Source: Phoebastria nigripes
Lineage: Eukaryota; Chordata; Aves; Procellariiformes; Diomedeidae
Length of the DNA stretch: 64,000 nt
Assembly: GCA_035582835.1 (NCBI GenBank)
Contig: JAYKAV010003110.1
Location: forward strand, 2,288,498-2,352,497
Direction of reading: 5' to 3'
Shown: piece after piece, positions 14,668-25,137 of the stretch
Layout of the letters: each line of letters begins with the position of its first letter
Position numbering within the stretch: the first letter of the stretch is position 1
Notes under the pieces: generated by a model
Databases searched by the model: none
Seen by the model: only the letters and a program-made list of their open reading frames with translations
What the model was told of the DNA's origin: nothing
Made by a program: the position numbers and the translations under genes

Positions 14668-15108
14668 TATCATGAAGCTGGTGAAGGGTCTGGAGAACAA
14701 GTCTTATGAGGAGCAGCTGAGGGAACTGGGACTGTTTAGCCTGGAGAAGAGGAGGCTGAGGGGAGACCTTATCGGTCTCTACAACTACCTGAAAGGAGGT
14801 TGCAGCGAGATGGGTGTTGGTCTCTTCTCCCAAGTAACTAGCAATAGGACGAGAGGAAATGGCCTCAAGTTGCGCCAGGGGAGGTTTAGATTGGACATTA
14901 GGAAAAATTTCTTTACTGAACGAGTGGTTAAACATTGGAATGGGCTGCCCAGGGAAGAGGTTGAGTCACCATCCCTGGAAGTATTTAAAAGACGTGTAGA
15001 TGAGGCGCTTAGGGACATGGTTTAGTGGGCATGGTGGTGTTGGGCTGACGGTTGGACTCGATGATCTTAGAGGTCTTTTCCAACCTTAATGATTCTATGA
15101 TTCTATGA
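14668..15108 (+). mobile_element. CR1 LINE, 5'-truncated 3' end, plus orientation
   Basis: The sequence matches the avian CR1 3' region: a GAAGAGGAGGCTGAGGGGAG-like stretch near 14745, then the end of ORF2, a short 3' UTR with GGTTGGACTCGATGATCTTA and the CCAACCTTAATG segment, and the terminal ATTCTATG octamers (GATTCTATGATTCTATGA, 15091-15108). The 5' end is truncated, as is usual for CR1. It ends without a poly(A) tail, as CR1 does. No target-site duplication is evident. It supports an avian genome. Confidence 0.93.
14672..15025 (+). CDS. CR1 ORF2 C-terminal fragment, frame open for 117 codons
   Basis: The frame inside the CR1 copy encodes the end of the LINE ORF2 polyprotein. Landmarks are [25 protein letters not shown] and the hallmark tail [15 protein letters not shown] followed by [14 protein letters not shown], ending at TAG. 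In full elements this tail follows the reverse transcriptase. The endonuclease and RT core are absent, so it is non-functional. The absence of stops or frameshifts suggests a fairly young copy. It is not a host gene. Confidence 0.85.
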   Translation: MKLVKGLENKSYEEQLRELGLFSLEKRRLRGDLIGLYNYLKGGCSEMGVGLFSQVTSNRTRGNGLKLRQGRFRLDIRKNFFTERVVKHWNGLPREEVESPSLEVFKRRVDEALRDMV

Positions 15109-17041
15109 CAGCAACCTTTTAAGACAGCCAGTCTTTATGATCCCCATTTACCTACAGGGAACTGAGGGATAAGGCATGGAAAGATCAAATGATTTGCACA
15201 GAGCTTCACCAGTAACTTGTGGATGTGGCAGGCACTGGACCAGTCCCTGCTAAAACTCAACAGAGAACTGTGACCATGAGAACATCCTTTCCCCCAGAAC
15301 ATAGAAGTTTGTATTTAGTCTAATTGAATTCTTTGTTTTTCAGTGTTTCTACCCCCTTGTATTTCAAGCCTTTGCTGACTTCTGGTCAACTGCAGAACCC
15401 CACATGAAACCAGGGTGCCTTGCTGTAAAACAGAGGGTGCATGTCTCCCTTATATAGACCCACTGGCAGCAGTCCAAGGACTTCCCTTATCCCAGTGGGC
15501 TTTTCCACCTGTTCAGAGCAGTGAAAAATGAGAAGATCACTGAAAGCATGGCAGATAAAGGGAGGATGAGGGCAGTAATCTGAGCAAGGGAGAGCAGGTG
15601 CGAAAGGTAGCAGTGATTGCATAGCTAAATTGTCAAGAATGGGACTGACTAAAATAAATACAAAGCAGCTGCAGTTATAGGGAACATGTGGGGATATGGT
15701 GAGGAGTGTGGAAGGATAGCAGGGTTTCTTTCTTGCCATGAAGGTATGCTATGTTCTTGGTGATTACTACCCGGTAAACTTGTTTTTCTTACTCTTGCTG
15801 TAGTAAATCTATTCCCTCATATGGAAGCAAGCAGGCAAAATTCACTGTTGTCATGCAGCAGATTCTGGGTGACTGACAAATTGAAAAAATGTAACAAATA
15901 TTTTGTAATTAATCAAATCTGTAGAGTTACAAAAATGATCATAACAATCTCCTTAAAAATGAGATCGTGAAGCTAATTCCTTCCTTAATTAATTCTCCAA
16001 GAGCCCTGAACCCTGCTTATAAGACACAACATTGATATTAACTGAGAGAAAGTTTCTGAAGCCTGTAGCCATTGCAGGCAGAATCGTGGGGCTCTGCGTC
16101 GCTAGGAGTCAGAAACACCTTTTGCACTGAGATGTTCTGAGGGACTAATAGTCTGGTTTTCTTCTGCATGGAAACAGCTCTCCTCTATGCAGTTAATGAC
16201 CTGATACCCTTTAGGCTTCTTGGTGTCTGTGTAACCTTCAGCAGCAGGAGCAGCCTGTCAGAGTCACGTAACCAGAATTGGTTCCTTCCTCTCCTGTCAA
16301 ACTGCTTTTTCTTTGTTTTCATCTCCTCTGTGCTAACAACCCTTCTGTGTAGCATTCTGCAAGGTCAATCTCTGACACTCTCTTTTGGCCCATCTTGTAT
16401 CACCCTGGTCTCTTCTCTACTTTCACAGCTATCCGTGCTGGGTAAGTGTCTTCTCTTCTGCAGCTCCACCACCTGGAACAACCTTATTTTGTCTCTTGTT
16501 GACTCTCTGCCTTGTTTCAAATTGCATTTGAAATAGCTTTTCACCTTTGCTATACCTATTTTTCTCATTTTCTGCTGCTTGCTTGCCTTGTAATTGCATT
16601 AGAGGCACTCAGTGAAACACTTTGGCACAGCTAAAAGACAAGTCCAGATACACAAATATTATTGTACTGTATTAAAGTGGAATTCACAGGCCAGAACAGT
16701 TTGTTATTTGATATGTGTTTATTGTTGTAAAACCAAAGCAGAGATGAAACACTCCCTGTAAGTGTGGGTTTTGAACTGATGCTTCCCTCAACCTGTGCCA
16801 GATGGTGTATTGATACTGTTTCTCCATGGGTAAGAAGCAATTAGCACCAGCAACTTTTAACATACTGATTTTTAAATACTCCAAAACATCTCCATTTTGC
16901 AGTGTTTTTCCTCCTTTGCTGTTTGGGACATGTAATAATGAAGAATTGTGAGTGTTCACTCTAAAGGACAAGCGCTCTCATCCCCACAATGTAAGAAATA
17001 TTTTTGTCATAAGCTATTGCAATGTGTCAGTGAAGATTTTC

Positions 17042-17066
17042 CACTGCACTGCACTGCACTGCACTG
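17042..17066. repeat. (CACTG)5 pentanucleotide microsatellite
   Basis: Five perfect CACTG units. Confidence 0.95.
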
Positions 17067-17142
17067 AGGAATCCCTGTACTTGGCTGTCTCACGTTAAGC
17101 TGTGGTAGAGAACTCAAGCAAGCATGACTTTTCTTGTTGCAC

Positions 17143-17162
17143 CCTGTAACTGAAGTTACAGG
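17143..17162. repeat. 9-bp perfect inverted repeat
   Basis: CCTGTAACT and AGTTACAGG are separated by two bases (GA). A small palindromic site; may be chance. Confidence 0.7.
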
Positions 17163-19562
17163 CAGTAAAATCTGCTTAGCTGTGTCATCTGAACACGCTG
17201 CCTTCCCACAACGGTAGTTTAGTCTGCATTAAACAGAAGGCTCTTTCTGCCCTCCTCTCCCATTTTATGATGCTATTATTTGGTGACATCAAATTCTGAA
17301 AAATTAATGCACACATGAAGGCAACAATCCATACATTTTCCTTCCTTCACAAGGTTTGTGCAAAGGCTGTAGTTCAGGATTTGAGCTTGTTTGATGCGAC
17401 GCACCCTCTTGGCCAAAGAAGCATCTGGTTAGTAAAACTCCTTGCTAGTTTTCTTCAGATTTATTACTGGTGGCTGTTGTGACTGATCACAAAATGAATT
17501 CCCTGTATGGTGGTCAAGCAAAGCAGCTGGCATGCTTAAGCAAACATCTACAGCATGATGTGTACGAAATTACTGGCATGAAAGTGTACCTCTCATTACT
17601 GCCCTAACTCTGCATACATCTTGCTTTCCTGCTATTATACATACAGGCTACATGCATGCAGCTCCGACTACACATCTCAGAGGTGGAACTACTGGGTAAA
17701 TAAGGGCACTTTCTTCATTCTTTGAATGATATCAATGATTCAAGGTTTGGGGTAGATAACAATTCTTCTGTCTAAAGACAACTACAGTGCAGCTTATTCA
17801 AACTACTCCCCATGTACCCAGAAGACTCAGAAACAAAACAGAGCAAGAGCTAGCTTTACAGGCCAGTGCTTGGTGAAGACTTGCTCATGCTATGTGTTTT
17901 CACAGCAAGAGAGGCGGCTCTTTGGTGGAAAACATCTAGCCAGCTTCTGTTCGTTTTGACAACTCAAAGGGAAGTGGGAGAGTCTCCACAAATGCAAAAA
18001 CCTATGTATAAACTGTGTATAAAATAATGTAGCATATGCATGTACAGCTGTACGAGAAACTCATATAGACTTACTAGAATTATCATAGAACAGGCTACAG
18101 AGGCATAGCTTTTATCCTCTCACAAGTGTTAGTAGGGCTATAATTCTAGTTTTGAGCCAAATGAGTTTGTGACAATTGATTTAGCCTGGCTGTTGCTACA
18201 AAACTTCATAATAACAGAGCATATTGTAGAACCGGTAAATATGTCATAATTAAGTAAGAACTCCTATTATATTTATGTATAAACAACTTATTTGTATTCT
18301 TAGTGGATTGTCTCCACAAATCTATTCTTGTCTTGGAGCCAAATAGAAATTTAATGTCATTGTTATGTTTAGGTGAACATCACACTCTTATATTCCCCTC
18401 TGTTTGGCCTTGAATAAAAATCAGAGCAACAATAATATAAATGGTATGAAAGTAGTCATGAACAGTAGCCCATCTGTACTGGACAGAATTCTACAAATCA
18501 ATTAGATGGTCATAAAAAGCTAAACAGATGTGGATGAGTCAACTGTGGAAATAAAATGGATTGAACTCTTACGTTTATTGTTCATGTATAACCCTTTTTA
18601 ATAACCAAGATGGGTAAATTACACTAATTAACCTTTAAAAATTTAGATGATTTGTAAATAATAGCTTCAAACAATGCCTATTCTTTTCATTGTTACTTCT
18701 AAGTGTTTGTCCATGACAAGGCAGTTTCATTAGAAGATCTACAGAGGTCATTGTTTAAATGTACTTTTTCTTTTTTCTTATTTCTCTATCATTAGACTTT
18801 CTACAGTACATACTCCCACCTCTCCCCTATCAGGTAGCCCTTGGAGTCAGAAGAAATCAGATCCGTATATCCTAGGAAGCAATGACAAGAAACTCATCTG
18901 CTGGAGACCACTTGAGTTGGGTCTCACTGCTTTTGGGTGGGATAGATTATCCGCCAGGACAGCAAATCCTATTCCTGGCCATAAGAACGCGTTATCTGGG
19001 CTAGAGCAATGCTGGCAGCAAAGGCAATGTGTAGCCCAATGCTTTTGGACAGCTTGCCTGGATCCTCAGCAACCTACAGGGCTGCACGTAGTTTTCAGCC
19101 ACTTTCTGCCATGCTTTGAGGTAAAAGCAGTTGTGAGAGGATTATATGGGTTCATGTTATAGCACAGCTGAAATCAGGGTACAGAGATTCCTACGGCTAC
19201 AGAAGCCTGAAGTACTTGGTAAGTCTTCAGCAGGAAGGGTTAGGAGAAACATTTGCTTTTGTGGGGGAAGGGAAAAGGTATCTGTAAGGGAAACTGTCTG
19301 GAGACTTGTTTTCCTCTTCAAAGCCCCCTTCCCATGTCTTCATTCAGGAGAGGATGGTTCAGCATGTGTTACTGTAGAAAATGTTTTGTTTGTTCTCACT
19401 GGTGCAAATGATTTGTAAACTCATCAATCAAAAACATATTTTTATTCAGTATTTTGACTACTTCTCCTTCAAATAATGTGTCTTTGGCATTCTGGGGTTA
19501 AAATTTCTCAGTGGTGTTGTAAAGTCTTAATTAAAACAACAGAGATAACTTATGATGTATTT

Positions 19563-19583
19563 AAAAAAAAAAAAAAAAAAAAA
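19563..19583. repeat. A21 homopolymer
   Basis: A pure A run. No retrocopy could be recognised upstream of it. Confidence 0.9.
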
Positions 19584-22500
19584 TCCAGCACTGATCACAA
19601 TACATTGGGTGGAACGGTGAATGGTTTGAGTTTCCTAAATTACTGATATTACCTGCTGATACAAGGGCTGTTCAAAAGGGCACTTCACTTTTGGGTTTAT
19701 TTATTAAAATCCTGCACTCAACTGCAAGAAATTAGCCTCCTAGAGATGAATCGCTCCCTACTCAGGGGAAAGCAAAGAAACCGATCATGCACATGTTGCA
19801 GAACTGCACAGTAACACAAGCTCCAATGTTTTACTACATCTCTCATGCAAGGTGCTAAACAGCAATGTGAAGCATTCCTAAGGGAGACAAATGTTCTTGG
19901 CTTAAAAGTGATGCTCTTAGACATCTTCCTCAGATAATTAATGCCAAATTTAGAGTGCTGTATGATTTTTTTTTTTTAATCTTGTAACTGGAAGCCCTTA
20001 ATAACTGAGGTGAAGTGTGAAGCACAGGCTATTGGACTCTGGCAAAACCTTGAAAGGTCTCTACACCAGCTCTCAGGTAAGCATAAATAAGACGACAGAA
20101 TGTCTCATTTTACCTGTGAAATTTTATGTATTGCAGCTGGGATGCAAGTCTGTCTTGACTTCTTGCAGTGGAAGCCAAGCTATCCTTTCAATTCTTGGTT
20201 GGCTATAGAGATTTTAAGCATTTCCTTCAAGGCATGCATCTTGAAAACATCAGGACAGAAGAGATGCAGCTCAGCCAAGAGCCTTGGCAGCCTGGAATGC
20301 TTTGCAGTCTCTCTCCAGCAGGACATACTGTGGTCATTCTCGCTTTTCCAGCCAGTTTACAGCAGAATAAGCTTGTTGGTGTTGATAATGTGGAATAGTT
20401 CTACACTAGAACAATGGTAAACCTTCTTCTGGGTAAGTTAATTAAGCAATGCTAGTTGTAATTACATGCAATTTTAATATATATAGATTGGATATGTGTG
20501 GGAAATGTTCACAGAATTTCATCTGAACCTTGTGATATACCATTCTGCAATGGGTTGCAGTTGTGTTCAATGCAAGAGTTCCTCAACAGGGAAACCTTCT
20601 ATACAAAATTACCATTGTGTAACCCAAATGCAGGTGGCTTTTGGCTGTTACCAAATTAGGGTAGTCCTAAAAGAGAATCAGTTTTCGTACTCTTGTGTGA
20701 CTCCAGTAACAAATCCCAGAATCCAGCTATGTCATTCTTGCATGACTGATGTCAACGGGATTTCCACTACTGACTGTGGTGGGGAAAAGTGGAGCTGGGA
20801 CACCCTCTCAAATGTCCACATGTTGAAGGTGAGATGGACTTCTAACAAACAGCACACTTGCTTGTGAGCCTAATTCAGTGAAGAATCTGCTCCACGTTTA
20901 TCATTTTTATTGCAGTATGCTTGCTCGTGGACTGAGATACCATCTTGCAGGAAAACCAGCAGCAATAGTTTTCTCAAATTGCTTGCAAATTGAAGAGCTC
21001 TGGACTAATAGCCAGGCAGAATGCTTGTTGCCATACAATAGTTGCCCTCGCTACGCTGCAGAAGGTGTTTCCCCAAAAGCACTAGTGTCCTTTCACAGGC
21101 AAACCTTTAACATTAATGGGATTATATATGTTGGAGGATGGTGAACTGGATCACTTAGCCTATAAAAATGCTTCTGTATAGTTTTATCTATTCGGTAAAT
21201 TATTCTCTGGAGTGAGTGTGCACATCCAAACCACTCCTTTGTCCAGTTCACATTCAAACCTGGCCTTTTGCCGAGTGAGAAATGTTGCTGTAATAGCAGC
21301 AGCCACAGCAGTGCTTCTCGTTACGCTGAAATTAGCACTTGCCCAGCTGTGTTCTCTCCTCTTTCTCAGAGCATGATGGAGGACTGTTTTGTTCTACTTT
21401 TCCCCCCAAATTCAGCAAACATCAGCATGGTTCTGCTAGAGCTCTAATACCAAAGAAAGGCAGCCAGTAATGCTGGGCTAAACTTACTGAATTCCCACTT
21501 CTGTCTGAAATCTCTGACTCAAGAGTCTTTATCTGAAGAACTGTGTCATTTCCTTGCAATGCTCAGGCCATTGCACCTCTCTGCAAAATAAATGTAGAGG
21601 CTTAGTCAAGCCTGGGATCGTGAACTGGAAGAGCTGCTTCCTTCTAGTGCCTTAAGCCCTAGGTGTTCATCACTGAGTGCTCCCAGTATTCATATGAGGT
21701 GGTTTGGCATTTTGTTGTTAGAAAATTTGCGTTATTGCAATGAAAAAGGTCTTTTTGGAACACCAGTCCCCTTTTGTGTCTTGCCGTTGTTCTAGGACTC
21801 TTCTTGCCTCAAGGCATTTTTATCTTAAAATGGCTTTAATACAGTTAATTTCCTTTCATGTTTTAAGGGCATGGCTGTCATGTGACACTGGGTTAGGTGA
21901 AGCTGCCTGTTGCAAAAGCTTTTAGGTAAGTGCGGAGAACATGTAAGAGTCATCAAAGACATGTGGGAGACATCAATGCTGGGAAATGGAGGCAGCCTTT
22001 CTGGATGCCAGGAGCAGCCTGAGAGGAAAACATTGTATGAGGGAAGGTATCCTCAGTGTCATATTGTACTGCTAGCTCTAGCTGGAAGTGGAGAAGGAAA
22101 AGATGATGTTTAACAAAGAAATAAAGTTCTGTTCTTAAGATCATTTTGGTGTGTACTTTTGGAGGAAAGGGAGGGTAGATCACCCCAACATCAGTAAAAA
22201 GGTCTTGGTCGAGGTGTTGAGACATGCCAGCAAGAGTAAATGTGTCCTCTGCTTTTGTTTCATTTGTGGTTACCTTTCAGACTTCTTCAGCTACTGCAGC
22301 CCCACCTATCAGCACTGTAGTGTTTCAGGTGCAGAGGAAAAACAGCTTAATTGATAGTTCTGGAAAATGGATAGTGTAAGAAAGAGGTCTATTCTGCACC
22401 CCCTTTATTATGAGGGTGTGGTGCATTGGGTAGCACATCTCTTTCTGCAGAAATAGTCCATACAGTGGAAGTTAATTGTAGAAGGTAAAGCCCAAAGAGA

Positions 22501-23514
22501 CGAAAGGCAAGGAAGGATAAACTGGTAAGACCACTAGCATTGAATACTGGAACAATGTCCTGTTCCCCCATCCCTCTATGCATAAAAGTCATATAGCAGA
22601 GGAAGGGAAACTTCCAACAGCTTGGCAGCTGTCTCAAATCTGCAACTACTTTTAACGTGCAACTCACAGCAGAGACTATCTTTCCAATGAATTTTTATTG
22701 GACATGCACATTGGCATTAAGCGTACAAGAAATTAACAACTTGAAACCAAAGAATGGCAAAGGTCTAATAACAAAGCAAGATGCATACCTTGACATTTTT
22801 CAAGTGTATCTGTAGCATTTATTTGATAAAGTACATAGGGCTAATACATTACCATCCAGAGTATTTCTGCTGTCTCCTTAGCTATTGTCTTGTTACAATG
22901 CATCTTCATTATGCTATCAACCCTTAACCGCTATGTTGCTGCCATCTTGAGAAAGAGGAGAAGGAGAATCCCATGGCAAGAGATCTTTCAAGTAGCAGGC
23001 AATTCACTAAAGAAAAAGCCACTCTGAAACTGCTAATGCAGTCTTTTTGTAACCAGTCTCCCTTGAGGAAATCGGCAGTGTTTGCAATTTATTCTAAGAA
23101 CTGACCCCAGATGAGGATTGAAGTTTGGGGTTTTTTTTTTCCTGTATACATATGCACTTGTTTTAATCTAAATTAACAACAAATAGCTTAATATTAAACA
23201 AATCTTTCAGACCTAGGTATCTGCCACAGGTTAGTATCTTCTAGGGCTTCACTCCAAAATTTTCCAGAGAAAATTGCATAGTGCAAATGCAGTAGACTTA
23301 GCCAGGGTGTCCCACCAGTACTTGAATTATGATGCACATGAGTACATCCTACTGCTTTATAAAAGCTAAATCCCTGTGGTCATCCTTCCTGTCCCCAGTT
23401 GTAACAGCCACCTCCCACCACTCTTTCAAGTACTACTGTGTGAAGTGTGTGCTACTAGGCCCAATTATATCCACATTGTACCCTTTTGAGCTATGGCTCT
23501 TAGGACACAGTACA

Positions 23515-23531
23515 AAAAAAAAAAAAAAAAA
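23515..23531. repeat. A homopolymer (about 17 bases)
   Basis: A-run followed by GGTTTTTTTG. No target-site duplication found. Confidence 0.85.
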
Positions 23532-24189
23532 GGTTTTTTTGACAGCAAGTAAAGCTTACCTACTTGAGGTAAAAGTTGCAGCTCACTATGCTGCTTCACC
23601 AAAATACCCNTCATAATATGAGCTGTTAGGATTTTCAACAATGGCAACACTTCGCACAACAAAAGTAGTCTCTCTAGGATACTGTATTGATATGTAGCAT
23701 ACAATCTGAGTAACGGTCCTACACACAGGCAGGTCACAGTCTTCAACTGCAAAAGTACCTCTTTGTATTTGCACTCATGACTGCTTTGGTTAATCTCTTC
23801 CTGGGTGGACACTAAGCATCTGAACAGGTAACTATCATACTGTCTTCGTTCCCGGAGCTAGGACCAGAGCTCAAGCAGCTTTGTCTCCCACCTCTGCTGG
23901 TTCACCTTCAGAGAAGCATTAGGTGCAGTTGCTACAACAAATGTTAGTCTAGATAAGAACCTGGAATCACAGAAAATGCCTACTATCCTTCAAAGTGCAA
24001 GACTGTGTCCAGTCAGCACTGTTCATAACACCTGTCACAGGGACTGATAACAGGGACATTAGTGGTATGACTGCTGTAAGCAGAGCAGTTAACATAAAAG
24101 ACTCCCTCTGTAACAGCTACTTTTCTTCTAATCTGGAATAAAGACAGACACAGCAAAGAAACTAAAGAACTCGTATAAATAGAAAATGG

Positions 24190-24195
24190 TTTATT
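24190..24195 (-). terminator. Alternative distal polyadenylation signal (AATAAA)
   Basis: A second exact AATAAA on the MBIP strand, about 830 bases after the stop codon. It would give a longer 3' UTR. It is a motif match only. Confidence 0.25.
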
Positions 24196-24624
24196 TAAAA
24201 AAACCAAAACAAATAAAATCACACTCCAGTGTGTGGCCAAAGGTCCGACTTTAATTTAAACTACGTACCCAGCATCCATGCTTCAGAAGTCATGTAAGCA
24301 TGCATATGGAAGGAAGGGAAGCTGGTGCCTGCTGGTATGCTCCTCAAAACCTCCCCTGGAGTGGTCTTTAGAATATATTAAGTTTGCTAGCAGGGTATGA
24401 AGTTTGAATTCCTACAGGGCACTGAGGAAGTGAAGAACAGGTGTCTCTATTTACACATATAGGATTTCCACAACCATCTTTCAAACAGAAATGCAATTTG
24501 CTGCATGTCTAACAGCTGTGGAAACAGTGACAAATACAGAAAAAATGCAGGTAAGCATGCATACTGCCAGGTTTTTTTGTAATTTTTTTTCCTAAGACAG
24601 TTTACTTATAAGGAAGTATTTCAT

Positions 24625-24630
24625 TTTATT
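24625..24630 (-). terminator. Candidate MBIP polyadenylation signal (AATAAA)
   Basis: Plus-strand TTTATT reads AATAAA on the MBIP strand, about 400 bases after the stop. GT/T-rich sequence lies beyond it (the stretch around 24570-24590 on plus is T/G-rich but pairs as A/C on the RNA, so the downstream element is weak). Alternative: AATAAA at 24190-24195. Confidence 0.4.
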
Positions 24631-24661
24631 TCACAAGTCTATGCAAACTACTTACATGAAA

Positions 24662-24691
24662 AGTATTCAAAAGATAGCCCTTTTGAATACT
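24662..24691 (-). repeat. Perfect 12-bp inverted repeat in the MBIP 3' UTR
   Basis: The arms AGTATTCAAAAG (24662-24673) and CTTTTGAATACT (24680-24691) are exact reverse complements, separated by a 6-nt loop (24674-24679). On the MBIP transcript the stem-loop would sit about 31 nt before the candidate AATAAA. Confidence 0.9.
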
Positions 24692-25026
24692 CAATCATCA
24701 AGAATTACATGTGAAATGCAGCTTTTGTATGCGGGTTAAGACTTTCCACATACGAACAATGCTGCAATCCTCCTTTATAACAGAAGGGAATGGATTATTA
24801 GAATGCTATTCCTAAAACATTCTTCATTTTAAAGTAACTATTTCATTAATAAGACTGTTTTTAAATGAGTTGTTCTGAAAGCAAGCTTTCNAGATCATCC
24901 AAAAGGAGCTTATATACATGCTTTGTTTTCATTGCTAAAGTCATCCCCAGTGAACACTGCTCAGGTCTATGGTTTAGGTATGTGTAAAGTGTGACAAGGA
25001 TTCTGAAAAGATTTTTTTTTTTTTTT

Positions 25027-25137
25027 TTATTGAAGCAGCCGCTCAGCCTCCTTGGACTTGCTTTCTTTTGTTTTCCTCAGTAATGCCTGTTTTATAGCAT
25101 TGATCTTTTCATCAAGTTCAGCCAATGAATAGTTCTG
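25027..25137 (-). CDS. MBIP: MBIP exon 9, residues 310-345 and stop
   Basis: The exon has 36 codons plus TAA. It begins Q-N-Y-S-L-A-E-L-D-E-K-I-N-A-I-K-Q-A-L-L, a clear heptad helix, then a Lys/Glu-rich end finishing E-R-L-L-Q. The acceptor is TTCTTTTAG. The C-terminus after the helix differs from the mammalian ending I recall, as expected for this variable tail. The stop codon lies inside an AATAAA hexamer and runs into a 17-base A tract. Confidence 0.95.
   Translation of the reverse strand, partial: QNYSLAELDEKINAIKQALLRKTKESKSKEAERLLQ

Larger units (their letters stand above)
15109..24189. other. Non-coding DNA between the CR1 copy and MBIP
   Basis: No gene recognised. Contains (CACTG)5, a 9-bp inverted repeat, two A homopolymers and an N at 23610. 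Minus-strand frames at 23465-23812 overlap with different reading frames and are treated as unproven. Confidence 0.7.
24605..25026 (-). other. MBIP: MBIP 3' UTR (probable extent)
   Basis: AT-rich sequence after the stop. In RNA sense it opens with an A tract (plus T-run 25012-25028), later has a perfect hairpin (24662-24691), and then AATAAA at 24630-24625, which would put cleavage near 24605. A second AATAAA at 24195-24190 would give a longer form. The end is inferred; no transcript is seen. One N lies at 24891. Confidence 0.5.
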
